In this document: one piece after another, positions 29,001-41,400 of the stretch
Layout: every line of letters starts with the position of its first letter
Numbering within the stretch: position 1 is the stretch's first letter
From: Saururus chinensis
Taxonomy: Eukaryota; Streptophyta; Magnoliopsida; Piperales; Saururaceae
DNA length: 64,000 nt
Direction: 5' to 3'
NCBI GenBank assembly: GCA_035235625.1
Contig: CP141148.1
Span: forward strand, 35,465,057-35,529,056
Notes under the pieces: generated by a model
The model's database searches: none
What the model saw: only the letters and a program-made list of their open reading frames with translations
What the model was told of the DNA's origin: nothing
Made by a program: the position numbers and the translations under genes

Positions 29001-31532
29001 GACTCATGAAGGACAAACATCAATATTTTACTGAAGGCCTTTTTATTTGGTATTTCCTGACATGAACTTTCATGAAGTCCATCAGACCCATAATTACAGG
29101 CAGCTTTGTACCCGTTTAGCAGATTAGGGAGTATAGACATATTCTGCTTCTCCATTACCAACTGACACCAAGCATCAACAGTAGAGCTCGTAAGGACCTT
29201 GCCATCTTTAAAATTGGAGCTACTGCTCATTGCCGATCCATGCTGCTCACTAATCTCATCTTCCTCATCAGAAGACTGCCATTTCACAAGAATATTTACT
29301 GGTATTACGTTGAAGGTTTCATAAACAGACAAATTTATCACATGAAAAAAAACTAGCACAGCAAATATAGTCCCCAAAGCAGGTGACCATTTTGACCGTA
29401 GATGGTACCCCTTTAAAGTCCCATTGTACCAGAAAACATGTCAGATGTGCACTGCAAGTCTAAATCTTGATTTAGTAGGCATCAATGAATAAAGATAACA
29501 CTTTAGTTAACAACACCAATTCTTCCCATGCTTAAACTGTCAAAATTGGTAACAAAAGTAACTGACTTACAGACACATCACCTCGAAGCTCGTTAAGTTG
29601 TGAACTGTGCGCCTCCAAGAACATTGAAAATTTTGGATCCTGAATAGTCCATTCATGTAATTAAATATCATTAAGAAGAGGTTAAATATGCTGAGAATGG
29701 CAGAACTGAAAACAGGAACAGCCTGATCCTATGAACTATGAAATTAGATTACAAAAAATGCATAAACATTTCTAAACAATTGAAAACACAATTCCAGAAG
29801 AGCTCCACATTTGTCAGGAATTTCCTAGCTTTCCAGGAAAAGATCTATAATCACAGATGACCAACCAATGATTTAAACAGCCATGATAAATGATGCCTTT
29901 ACTGGCTGCCAAGGAAAGATCCTGGAAAAACTAAAATGTCTCAACATTATTTTCTAAAACAGATACTTTTACCATGAAATTTCTTCCAGTAATCTTTAGC
30001 TATACAAATCTCCTGATGTTGAGTGGAAAAGATGTCAACACTGAATCTAATCTTCAAACAATATTTAAAAATATAACTATGGACGAAAAGTCACCTAATA
30101 GTCATTTGACAACACAAAAATCCTAAGGAGCATCCAATATGCACAACATATACCATTGGAAGGTTGGTGCAATCTCCAAAATTTTTGCATGTGTGCCATC
30201 CACCTAACATCAATGATATAGCTACGTAGTTAAATTCATTTCCCTAACCACCCCTTTCTTTTTACCTTTTTCTTCAGCCTCTCCAGTTTCTTTTTTAGAC
30301 TGTCAAGTTCCAAATGAGCCTCGCGATTCTGCCCTGTTAGTTCAGAAGAGCTGCCTATTTCTGGCCCAAAAAAAGTATCATAAGTCATGAAATGATTACA
30401 GCTTAAACAATTATACATCAGGATAGTGATGAGACTACCTTTGGAATTATCCTCATTGTCACTGCCAGCCAGGTAAGGACATTCTGCATCCTGACAATCA
30501 AAAGAAAGCCCAATATGAAAAAATAAAAACAGAAGAAAGATTTAAGGAGGTGATATGCTGAAACTTGTCATGGAAAAACCTCTGAAAGATATCCATCACT
30601 CTCAGAAGCATCATCTATTGATGAATCATCCTCTTCCTCGAAAAGGACATCTAGGGAAATGTCATCAGCTCCATCTGTAATTTGTCCTTCATAGTTACTA
30701 GAAGAATAACAAATAAAAGTCAAGACCTGCAACATTCAACATACCTAAAAAGATCTTGTAGTGGCATTTCAGACACTGAGAAGTCTAGAGCCAGACATAA
30801 TATGCAAAAGTTACGAACAAAATCTGAACTTTTTAAAAGAACTAACGATATTTCCAACATCCTAATATCTGCATACTAACTTCGTAAAGCAGAAGGAGTA
30901 TTATAAAAACGATGAAAATTATTGTTTTCATTCTTCAAATCTTTTAGACTTCTTCTCAAATACGTGCCCTTCAAATTAGCAAAACACTTGGGTTCCAGAT
31001 TACTATTTTCCCGGACTCACTATCTAATCTAGATAAAAACCGAGTAAACCTATAAAAAAGAAACCAATAAAGAACACTAGCCGTATAAAGAAACAATTAA
31101 ATGGTGAAAAAGAAACAAAACATATGTCTACCAACAGTAGCCAAAAGTAGATGAATCATACAATACGCTCATCAAACAAAAGTGCCGCCTTAAAAAAACA
31201 TAACCCCAGGGGCATAGCTCCTACCCAGTGTTAAATTTCCCAGATGCAGGCACCACATGGTCTTCAGAAGTGTCATTCTTCGCTCCTACATCAGCAGAGA
31301 AGATCTCATTCTAATCATACTAATCAACATGTATTGCTTAAGTAGAACCAATAAATCAAACGAAAGCACAACACAATTACCCAAAAGACGAAATGGGTCA
31401 TTTCAAACTCTCACCAGAAAGCCTTCTTCTTCTGGAAGAATCTCTCATAGACTTGAACTTGCGCCTCTGTCTCATAACTGACTGGAGGTTCTTCCGGGCA
31501 AACTTCCTGGCCTTCTTCCCCAGCTTCCCCAT
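26093..31532 (-). CDS. NOC2: NOC2, nucleolar complex protein 2 / REBELOTE-like
   Basis: Eleven coding exons with GT/AG borders and matching phases encode 671 residues: 31415-31532, 30580-30674, 30439-30490, 30266-30360, 29571-29639, 28757-29275, 27886-28188, 27389-27715, 27085-27291, 26313-26402 and 26093-26233. The basic N-terminus MGKLGKKARKFARKNLQSVM is the family start. An acidic stretch and a Lys-rich coiled coil follow. The Noc2 domain covers the rest (LTSSTVDAWCQLV, LHLLHQATDWQILEF, FFAAFPSLLRKFIK, GPRYLPLRLKCIQMLNQLS, HFAQWSYHISFPELA, FSPKDQTLADSFLQ). NOC2 forms dimers with NOC1 in early pre-ribosomes and with NOC3 in later 60S precursors; Arabidopsis REBELOTE also affects floral determinacy. 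The copy looks intact. Confidence 0.96.
27738..27873. repeat. Perfect 68-bp tandem duplication in NOC2 intron 7
   Basis: Two identical head-to-tail units (27738-27805 and 27806-27873), each containing CATGCTTAAATCCCACGTCT, lie in the intron just 12 bp past the exon 7 donor. Absence of differences suggests a very recent event. Confidence 0.95.
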
Positions 31533-31558
31533 TGTTAAACCCACTCCGAAAATGATCC

Positions 31559-31786
31559 CTACAAGCGAAAAAAGCTCCCAATCAATCAAAGGAAAGCTGA
31601 AAAAAGTACTAACACTAGTGGGAATGAGATTCCACACCAATTTGAATAGAAAGAAGACACTACAACAGCAGCTAACAGAAAAAATACATTGCCCGAAAGT
31701 AGAAATTCAAAGCAAAATGAATACAGCAACGGAAATTGATTGTAAAACAGCCAAATTTGGAATTGGGGGAATGAAAGAGATGGTAC
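31559..31786 (-). other. Probable 5' UTR intron of NOC2
   Basis: A donor AAAG|GTACCA at 31787/31786 and an acceptor TTGTAG|GGATC at 31559/31558 bracket 228 bp upstream of the NOC2 ATG at 31532. The intervening sequence has no ATG-initiated frame continuing into NOC2, so a leader intron is the simplest reading. Confidence 0.55.
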
Positions 31787-31822
31787 CTTTGCCGTGAGGT
31801 TTGAAGAGACAGAGGCTTCTTC

Positions 31823-31974
31823 TTAGGGTTTAGAGGGCTTTTTCTCAGAGCAGCGGGCGAGAGCGACCCATTTGTGTACAAAGCTATACCCGTTTGTCCG
31901 GATCACTTATCGTGAACTTGATATTCTTACATGGGCTTGCTGTTGGGTCTGGTGCTGCAGCAGGTCCGAAGCCC
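31823..31974 (-). promoter_or_regulatory. Telo-box and site II-like motifs of NOC2
   Basis: The telo-box AAACCCTAA (minus strand, 31823-31831) lies just upstream of the leader intron. ATGGGCTT (about 31931) and AAGCCCA (about 31968) lie 100-145 bp further out. The same combination is present at NOC3. Confidence 0.6.
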
Positions 31975-32166
31975 AGTGGCGCATCTCCAAATTATAATTT
32001 TTTATAAATAAAAAAATAAAATAAAATAAATATATTAAATTTTAATTTGCAGCAAATTTGTTGGAGATTTTGATCACAAATATAGTGTCATGTTAATGTG
32101 GATACCAATATGCTAAATGTTATCGCGAGCCTTTTCCCTCTACGCCATTACAACAATGGAAAAATT

Positions 32167-32362
32167 TTATATGAGCCCCGGCTCATATACGCTTACGTGA
32201 GCCCGGGCTCTATGGGCCGTTGGATTTATATCCGGCGGCCTATAATATTCATGGGTTTAAATCCATGAATATTACCCATAAAAATTATGAGCCGCTGGAT
32301 GTAAATTCGACAGCCTATGGAGCCTGGGCTCACCTAAGCATATATGAGCCCAGACTTATATA
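32167..32362. mobile_element. Palindromic MITE with long inverted repeats
   Basis: The left arm reads TGAGCCCCGGCTCATATACG and onwards. The right arm reverse-complements to a matching TCTGGGCTCATATATGCTTA with further pairing (GTGAGCCC.GGCTC, then GCC.GT.G.ATTTA.ATCC). Arms of about 80-90 bp close on a central ATTCATGGG...CCATGAAT loop. TTATA-like ends may be the target duplication. Non-coding. Confidence 0.75.
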
Positions 32363-32479
32363 AACAAGACTCTTACAACAATATATGCGCAGTTACAAAT
32401 GTCACGAGCACTGGTCCTTTTTGCTTTGTGAATGCTCCCCACAATGGCCAAATGGGGTGTGCCCCTATTACACTAATAT

Positions 32480-35030
32480 TATTTAATGTTTGAGATATAA
32501 TATAAATTTTAATAATAAACTAATTCTTAACAAATTAGGTTATTGAAAACTAATAATTACTTTACATGGTATTAGATGGAAGGACTTTGAATTTGAATCT
32601 AGTGGGAAGTAGTAAGGCCACCTCCTCCCCTCCTCCCTTGCCACATTGGCAATCTTAGACTCCTCTTTCCTTGTCATCATCATCGTCCATGTGTCACTAC
32701 ATCCTTTTTACATAAAAATATATACTTATATTTTCTGTGTATTCACCAATAAGAAATATATATGAGTATCTATAAACAGTTATATTATGTAATGAAATTC
32801 TATCTTTTCCATGGTATCATAGCTTCTGCCTAACGGCTTGTTCCTGCAACCGTTTGCCGGCAAGCTCTCTCTTCCGGCGAACTCTCCGGCGCCTTCCCTC
32901 AAGACCGATGCCCATATCCATTCGCCGGCCAACCTCCTTCCCCCTATCCTGTGCTCTCCCTGTCACCGGCCTTCCCCTTACTGCTGGCCCTGCTTGTCGG
33001 TCTCCCTTCCCACCGACGAGCTTCCTCTCATTCTGCCTGCTGGCCTCCTACTCCGGTTGTCGCCTCCCATCCAGATCCAGTTCGATCCCGTCCAGATCTG
33101 CCCGATCCGACGCCCCCCCCCTCCCAAATCCACTATAATCCCGTCTAGATCTGACCGATCCAGTGCCGCTTAGTCTAGCTCCACTCCGATCTGATGCCCC
33201 TGCTCGGATCTGCTCCGATCCAGCGCCCCCTAGTCCAGATCCGCTCTGATCCGGTGCTGCCCCAGTCCAGATCTGCTATGTCACAGGCACGACACCATCC
33301 CGGCCTCAGCCTAGATCTGCCCTTCCAGCCCATCACCATTCCAGCACACCTTCCCCTTTTTACCAGCCGCCCAAATCTGCCCTCCCCCCTCCGCACAGCC
33401 TCTCCCAGTCCCTCCTTATAGCCTCTCCTAACCACTCTATGACAACGTCCGGTCTAACCCTGAGCTCTCCCTCTTCCCCACCCTCTAAGACACTCAATGA
33501 CCTCTTCGCTCCCATGTTGGCGGTGGTTGGTTTCCTCAGCTCTCATCTCCCTCAACTTGTCACCTTACTTTGTGACTCCAACATCTTCCTCATTTGGCGG
33601 ATATAAGTCCGTGACCTCCTTGAGGGTTATGGTATTATGGGGTTTCTTAATGGCTCCACCCCGTGCCCAGCCACCAACAACCTTACTGCCCGCCCTATCG
33701 CCGCCCAATGGCGCTGCATTGATTGAGTATTTATCACTGTTGTTCGTGCCACCATCTCCCCTTCCTTGCTTGGCTACTTCATAGGCCTTGAGTCCGCCAC
33801 TGCCCTTTGGACCGCAGCTGAAGATCACTTCCTCTCTACCTCCCCGGCTCACATCCTCAATGTGAAAGAACGTCTTGTAGCACACGTCCAAGGCGATGGC
33901 ATTATGACCGCATATCTCAACGGCCTTAAAGCCTATGCAGATCAACTCGCCGCCGTAGGGGCTTCCATCTCAGACCTTGACCTCTTTCACAAGATATTAA
34001 ATGGTCTCTTTGGCACGTACGTTGTCTTCTCAGCCGCCCTCTGTGCTTGCGGTGTTACCATCCCTTTCCCGGAACTTTGGACGCTTCTCCTTGCCAAAGA
34101 AGCCACTCTCTCTCGCGCCCCCGCTGCCCCCACAATAGGCCTACCCCCGGTGACGACCCTCACTGTCCTCCACTCATGGCACCCATCTCTTCTAGCTAGC
34201 TATGGGCCCCTACCTTCGGCACCTCCCCCCACAGCCCCCGGCCCCTATGGGCTGCCTCCCGCCTCCCCTTATGGCCTCTCAACGGCTCCCCATGACGGCC
34301 TCACTATACTTGAACGTTCTTTCACATTGAGGATGTGAGCCAGGGAGGTAGATAAGAAGCGATCTTCAGCTACGGTCCAAAGGGCAGTGGTGGACTCAAG
34401 GCCTATGAAATAGTTGAGCAAGGAAGGGGAGATGGTGACACGAACGGCAATGAGAAGTACTTGATCAATGCAGTGCCATTGGGTGGCAGTAGGGCGGGCA
34501 GTAAGGTCACTAGTGGCCGGGCACGGGGTGGAGCCATCAAGGAACCCCATAACACCATAACCCTCAAGGAGGTTACAGACTTGAATCCGCCAAATGAGGA
34601 AGATGTTGGAGTTACAATGTATGGTGACAAGTTGAGGGAGATGAGTGCAGAGGAAGCCAACCACCACTGGCACGGGAGCGAAGAGGTCATCGAGTGTTGT
34701 AAAGGAGGGTGGGGAAGAGGGAAAGAGGGAGAGCCCAGGGTTAGACCGGACGTGGTCATAGTGGTTAGGAACTTAGGAGAGGCCATAAGGGGGGACCAGG
34801 AGAGGCCATAAGGGGGGACCAGGAGAGGCTGTGCAGAGGGGGGGAGGGCAAATCTGGGCGGCTGGTAAAAAGGGGAAGGTTATTTATGGGACATTTGTGT
34901 TCATATATAAAATATATTCGTGGGAGAATTAAGATATAAAAATAAATTCAATAAGAGCCAATTTCTTAATAACTTAAGCTAATTGGGATCAATAATTATT
35001 TTACACTTAACACCAAGGGAGAATGATAAT
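32480..35030. mobile_element. Ty1/copia-type retroelement fossil, rearranged
   Basis: A broken copia-like element. LTR-like stretches lie at about 32483-32600 and 34915-35020 in the same orientation. A tRNA-Met-type primer-binding-like site (TGGTATCATAGC) is at about 32813. A C-rich leader follows, then a gag-like (UBN2-type) coding remnant on the plus strand to about 34330. The leader-plus-gag segment is present a second time in inverse orientation (arms about 33349-33873 and 34313-34880, spacer about 440 bp). No integrase, RT or RNase H is seen. It has several breaks and looks old. Confidence 0.75.
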
Positions 35031-35723
35031 GCTACACTAAATATATTCAACAAACTCATACACCCCTGAGGTGGCGAGTATTTGTTGGACAATGAAAAAT
35101 GGGGCTTTGTGAGGTCCATTTTCACTACCATTCACAGCGTATGAATTTGGATACTTAAGTCCGGTTTATACTTAATTCGGAATGAGAAAGCACTGCCACT
35201 CATTCCAAACAGTTCCTGCCCAGCAGATTTCTATGCCTCATCCCTGATTCATCATGTGAAAGCCTTCCTTGCTTCTTAGACAGAAATGAGCGAACTGGAA
35301 TAGCTGGTCCTTGCCGAACACCTTTGCCACTGCCCACTAAGGAGGCCAAAGGACATTTCTAAGCTCTGGTGTAAATCTCCTTTTAATTATCTTTGCGGAC
35401 CAAAAAATACCATGAAAGCTGTAACTAGGCCTAGCTACTGGCACTGCATTTGTATCCCAAAAAAGCTTTATGAGGGAATCATGGTACATATTTCTGTTTT
35501 ACATCCTTTTTCAGCAAAAGATTACAAACTTATCACACCACAAATAATCAAATGTGCCTGTATGGATACATCATGCAAAAAAGTAAGAGGGCTCATCACC
35601 AAGAAGATTTCTCATTCCTTGACCCTTGTTCACCAAGTTTGATAGAGAGGAACATAGTTATTTTAATGTCAACGTAAACACTTTGAAAGGCTGCATAATT
35701 TTATGATAGGTTTCATTTCCACC
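35030..35723. other. Spacer and ADF 3' region
   Basis: About 700 bp between the retroelement fossil and the ADF stop. It contains no recognised gene. The part next to 35723 should be ADF 3' UTR. Confidence 0.5.
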
Positions 35724-37423
35724 TCAATTTGCTCGGTCTCTGAGCACTTCTAAGTCCATCTCAGATTGGTCAGTTGCCTGAATTTCGTAATGAATTCCGT
35801 CTAGCTCTCGGCGGAACCTGTCCTTTGAAGTTGCATACAGCATCTTGGGTCGGATTCGTGAGACAGATGGTGACCTGGGTACACAAATTACCATCTTCAA
35901 TGAAGTGCAAACCTGGCATACATGTGCAGAGGGGCAGGAAGAGGCCGCCTCTTCCACAATTATAACTTAATCAGGACTACCCAACTGTAAGATGCTCAAA
36001 AGAATTCATTCTTGGGACCGCAATCTCTTAGCTAAATCAGTACAAAAAACAACATTTTCTAATTGATGCTTGAGCAAAATCATCTGCTGAATTTTAGCAG
36101 TGTGACACAACCATTGAGTCATATGAAAGAAAATTTTGTTCCTCCATGAGTTTGAAGTGTAATGAACAAGCATACGACAAGATGTAGCTCAAAGAAGACA
36201 GAAGAGAATACAACATGCATTGCGATGATGATTGACCACATTTGCATCCATGTTTTTGAGAAGAAAACTCACCAAGCAATGAAGAAAATCTTGCTCTTCT
36301 GACAGTTCTCCTCAGTGACGAAATCAAAGTCATAGACAGCGTATCGGCAATCATTTTCGGGCAGAGCAGCCACAAAATCATCATAGCTTTCTGCAGGCCC
36401 ACCCATCTTCTCCACAACAACCTCCTTCTTTTTCTCATCAATTTTGAAAATCACATAACGATGAACCTTTTTTCTTTGCAGCTCAAGGAAGGTGTGCTTG
36501 CAATGGTCTGCAACTCCCATCCCAGAAGATGCATTTGACTGGGGGATTATGAGCAACCAAAGGCAAAACAGATAAAATCAGGAATTAACACATGCTATGG
36601 TGTAGGGGAATTCCTTTCTTATGTTGGACTAAAATGGTTTAATAGGTTTATTCTTGCTAGAGACACAAATGTGATTCTCATAATAATCTACAATATACAC
36701 CTGACCAGTATTAGACCCATGTAAACACCAGTCTTATCTCTGAAGTCAATTAGAGAGCACTTTTAGGTTTACCCACTTTCTCCTTTCGAGAAAGTAAAAT
36801 TACAGCTTACAGGAGTTGGATAATATATGCATCTTTATTGGCTGGGGATGAGCATATCAGCATCCTACTGGTCTGCTATTAAACGTCTCCCACAAATAAA
36901 AAATGTATACTGAAAAGAAACTTTGTAATAGCCATGAAAATGGCGGACCAAAATTTTACATCTATGAAAAGGGTCTCAAGAAACCCAGCAACTAAAAGAT
37001 AGAGTGCTCAAAACAACTGAATTAGCATTCAAAGGCAAAAAGAAAGCAAATTCTTTTGCAACCAAAAAAGAGCCAAATAACACGAGATGAAAATTTATGG
37101 GGTCTCCAAAGAAACAATATCAAAAGGAAAAAAGAAAAAATCAACTTTTTCACCGTGAACCAATTATATAAAAAACTTAATCACAAAAACATAGACATGT
37201 ATCTGAAAAATTCTGATAATGAGAAAATACCAAATACCATGAGTTTTCATCCAAGTGGTCCATCACATACTGTAACTTCTAACTGCAGCTCAAGCTATAA
37301 AAATAGAGAACTACCATAGGGGAATAGCCTCTATCACCAAGCACACAAATTTGCATGAAGAAATTAATCAACTAATTCAAATGCATGAGACTTTAAGAAA
37401 CATACTGATCTGATGAAAGACAT
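35724..37423 (-). CDS. ADF: Actin-depolymerising factor (ADF/cofilin)
   Basis: Three exons (37406-37423, 36273-36538, 35724-35874) encode 144 residues with an 18-bp first exon, MSFIRS, then [20 protein letters not shown]. The small first exon with an 870-bp intron is the usual plant ADF arrangement. The longer N-terminus plus [10 protein letters not shown] and the block [15 protein letters not shown] match the ADF6-like subgroup. The single ADF-H domain fills the protein: [37 protein letters not shown], then the actin-binding helix [20 protein letters not shown] and the ending EVLRDRAN. The product severs and depolymerises F-actin in the cytoplasm; an N-terminal Ser is the usual inhibitory phosphorylation site. 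It appears intact. Confidence 0.95.
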
Positions 37424-37839
37424 TGTAGGCTGGATTATGATTCCAGATGACCACCAAGAGGCAGAAGAACACCCAGATATTGGTGAAGGAAGATTTGAAC
37501 TTATTATGGACTATAAAATTAGTGGAGTGGGTACAAAGCAACAGTAGCCATTTAAATCACTTTCCCACTTAAAAGCAACGAGAAAAAGGAAAAGAAGTGG
37601 TGAAGAAAGGACATGCTTTCTCAGCTTTTGTGCTTTAGCTTGAATAATGAAAGGTTCGCCAAGAAAGAAAAAAGTTGGGAAAATTTGTGCTCCATGACCG
37701 TTTGGCGGTTATTTCTAGCTTGGTAGTGCCGTAGGGGCCACTGCTGCCTTTCCCAATCAAAGGTTCAGGAGATAAGCCCAGCACAGCTTGGGGCCTTTTC
37801 AAGCTTATTGACATGCACATGCAGGCCCAAGTCCCAACT

Positions 37840-38015
37840 GTAGATTAGGCCCAATGTTCAATGTTGGGTCAGTGGGTTATGTACCCACGAAACCGGGGAA
37901 TGAAATGAGTGAGAGACGTGAGACAGAATAGGTGGGCCCACTTGAAAGTTCGGTTGAGGACTTCACAGGGAATTAACGTGGGCCAGTTGCATGAATCGTG
38001 ATGGGCTGGTGAAAG
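37840..38015 (-). promoter_or_regulatory. GGGCC/site II-rich promoter region of ADF
   Basis: Several GGGCC-type motifs cluster upstream of the ADF first exon: TTAGGCCCAATG near 37845, GTGGGCCCAC near 37932, ACGTGGGCCA near 37977 and GATGGGCTGG near 38000. The region is less AT-rich than its surroundings. No clear TATA box was fixed. Confidence 0.5.
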
Positions 38016-39284
38016 CCAAAGGCCTATGATATCCTACCAAATCCTTCTCCTTCTTCTTATACTCTCTGTTAAAAGAAAAATTCCTTATCCGCCGTACCGC
38101 AAGTGAACAGGATTATTGTACGTACCCACGAAAAGAACTCACGTATAAGCGGGTCAAAACTAAAGTGTCAAAAGGTCATTCTCTATTAGACAGAGGTAAC
38201 TTTTCACTATATTTATTTACTTTTATTACATTTATTAATATATTTCACTCTTAAGTATATATTCTAATTTATTAATTTTATTTATTGCATCTATTACTAT
38301 GCTTTACAGAAAATTATATATTCTAATAAATACATTTAGTTCAATTTGATATAATACTTATAAATTATTTTACAAGTTGTTTATAGTAGTTGTCATATGC
38401 ATGGAGGAAATATGTCTTTATATTCCCCTTATATTCAGACAATATGACAATTTTTAAAATAGTCTAATTTTTTTATTTTATTTCATTGATAGGTAAAGCA
38501 CACACCCTCACACTATACGCACCACTTTGGGATTCAACCCTTGGACCTCACCCACAATCAAGAGAAATCCAACCAGCCTACCAAATGATGGATTGGCTCT
38601 GACAAGTTACTTAACTAGAACCATCTTTCCCTCTAGATTGTCTAAAACTCAAGCAAAAATGAGGGCCCACATTTGAGTTTTTGATTTGTAATTTTAATAT
38701 CAAGGTTAAAAAAATTATGTGTAAAGATGTTAGAATTCTTAATTTTTACTTGTTGATGTATTAGTTTTAAGAGAAATTTAGTGAGTTGCTAGGTTGAATA
38801 GACTAATATTAAACTCTCATAAATGAGGTCTCCACAAATTTGGTTCTTTTCCCCTTCCACTGAACTTTGACACACCCTTAATCTACCAATTTCTCTCAAA
38901 AATTGGAGAATTCATAGGATTAGGGTCAAGGTTTTGTCAAAAGTATTTATTTGAGAATCAGATAACCAAATTCTAGTGCATAATTGTCCATGAAACTACT
39001 TAGAATGACTTTTTCGTGTACTTTCATAATCCATTAGTAAAACTATTTTATGACCATTGATATGTAGAAGGTTGTCGACAATGTCTTTAGAACCTCATCG
39101 GTGAGTTGACTAACATGTTGAACCTTACCGACAGTGAAATACTGTTTCATTAATAAGTTCACTGATATGTTGGTGCTTCCAAACAATACTTTTTACTCTA
39201 AATTAAGATTAAACAAACTTCTTGCTTAACATTTTTTGGGTTTCATTCGAGCTGAGTATAGCCAAGTTAAAACAAGGGTATGCT
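38016..39284. other. AT-rich intergenic spacer
   Basis: No gene, RNA or clear repeat was recognised between the ADF promoter and the nested transposon block. Composition is ordinary spacer. Confidence 0.55.
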
Positions 39285-39623
39285 TAGAGGTGTTAAAGTA
39301 AGCTTGAAAGCTCGACTCGGCTCGATGTGCATTCGAGCTTGAATTTGAAGTTGGTCAAGCAAAACTCAAACATACTTGTGTTTGGCTCGGCTTGGCTTGA
39401 AGCTTGATAAAAACTTAAACTCACATTAAGAATATTATTTTTTTCAAATATACACGTGCATATATTACATACTATATGTAGATTTCATGTCTCCCAAGTT
39501 TTAACTCTTTCAATTTAATATATCACTTTTACTTTTTCATATATAAACTATATGAGGCTTTTTGTTAGAGGAATTATACAATATGTTTCATGAGATCTAG
39601 AACCATTTTTTTATGAAACTTTA

Positions 39624-39720
39624 CTCCCTCCATCATGTATTAATAGTCTAAATTAGAAAATCAAAATCAACAAATACTAGTTCATTTGAATTTTCTAATC
39701 TAACACATTTGACCACACTA
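39624..39720. mobile_element. Stowaway-like terminus inside the hAT-like element
   Basis: A TA-preceded CTCCCTCCATCATGTATTAA end with the AATAGTCTAAATTAGAAA subterminal pattern of the MITE family. The opposite end is not seen, so it is a fragment. Confidence 0.4.
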
Positions 39721-40516
39721 ACCATGCTTGTTTTAGTAATTTTTCTCTAAATATCTATGGGTCACCAATTACAAAACTAAGCAATGATCACAAGGCATAA
39801 CAACTCGACTTGACTTGGCTCTAACTCAACTTGAGCTAGAAATTGAAGTTTCAAGCTCAAGCTTTAGTGTCACGCCTTGACGCTACCCGACCTGAGCCAA
39901 ACTCGGTCCAGGGGCCGGTCAACACGTGGGGGCGACGAGGAAAAATTGAGATTCGGTTTAGCGGAAGACTTAACCCTAAATATGGGCAATCTAACAGAAA
40001 TTATGGAGTACATACATTCATTCGAGGAAGAGTAAATAAGTAGAAAAGAAAGAGAATCGCTTAATTCAAAATAAACGACTAGTCTCAAACCCACATGCTT
40101 AGTCAACCATAGCCCACTATGGCTAAAAAATAGGTCTTAGACAACATAACCGTATAAAGTAACATGAATCTAACAGAGAACCATACACAAAGGTTCTAAA
40201 CATAGAGTATAAACCAAAGAAAACAAGTCACATAAGGTCTCCACGATCACATCCAAGTCGTCTCTGATCTTTCCTCAAAGAGGAGATCCTATCCGTCGGT
40301 GTGTCGCACCACGCAACCCCAAAGCAAAAACATAAGAAAGAGGAGTGAGTTTAACAAACTCAGTAATGGTTTTTAATATAACTATCATCATTAGAAACAC
40401 GATAGCATAGCAATATAATCATTCAGATCAAAGATTGACAAGATGTATCATTTTTTGATCACAGATACACATCACCTAAACCTGCATCATAGTGCATAAT
40501 CCACATAGTGTCATTC

Positions 40517-41125
40517 ACATCATATCTACCTACATGAAATGTATCTCTAACATACATATCAAATCATGCCTCAACATCATATCAACCTGCGTAAAATGTA
40601 TCTCTAACATACATATTCAATCGTGCATCACAACACATCAACTTGCATGAAATGTATCTCTAACATACATATCAAATCGTGCCTCAACATCATATCAACC
40701 TGCATAAAATGTATCTCTAACATACATATTCAATCGTGCATCACATCACATCAACCTGCATAAAATGTATCTCTAACATACAAATCAAATCATGCCTCAA
40801 CATCATATCAACCTGCATGGAATATATCTCTAACATACATATCCAACTATGCATCACATCATATCAACCTGCATGAAATGTATCTCTAACATATATATCA
40901 ACCTGCATGAAATGTATCTCTAATATACATTTCTAATCATGCATCACATCATATTAACCTGCATGAAATATATCTCTCACATACATATCCAAACATGCAT
41001 CACATTATATCAACCTGCATGAAATATATCTCTCACATACATATCCAAACATGCATTATATCATATCAACCTGCATGAAATGTATATCTAACATACATAT
41101 CATATCATGCATCATATCATATCAA
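40517..41125. repeat. Minisatellite of about 56 bp, 10-11 units
   Basis: Units contain AACCTGCATGAAATGTATCT followed by CTAACATACATATC and ATGCATCACATCAT. Spacing of the CCTGCAT core is 55-58 bp except for one unit of 34 bp near 40868-40902. Units differ by scattered substitutions, so the array is not brand new. There are no unique spacers between repeats. Confidence 0.9.
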
Positions 41126-41128
41126 CCT

Positions 41129-41400
41129 CCATTAAGGAGTAATCACAATTTAATGTCACACAGACGGGAACACAGACAAGGCCACGAAGGCGTGTCATGG
41201 TCTCATGCAATCATATTACATAAACCACATTCACCCTACACGATAAACGTGTCAACCACATGATACACAATCATGCATAGCATTCATGATAGACATGCAT
41301 CAATACAAATAGTGAATGCCTCCATTAAGGAGTAAACATAAGCATTGCCACACAGGCAAGAACACAGTCAAGGCCACGAAGGCGATAACATGGTCAAATT
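41129..41400. repeat. Two diverged copies of a short unit, 193 bp apart
   Basis: CTCCATTAAGGAGTAA...GGCCACGAAGGCG...CATGGTC occurs at about 41129-41203 and again at about 41322-41396, inside the TG...CA element and just after the 56-bp array. Confidence 0.7.

Noticed and set aside
32838-33435. Pro/Ser-rich proteins on both strands
   Set aside because: They come from the C-rich leader of the copia fossil and overlap on both strands.
40517-41125. CRISPR-like regular repeats
   Set aside because: Units are contiguous with no unique spacers, in a plant nuclear transposon; it is a minisatellite.
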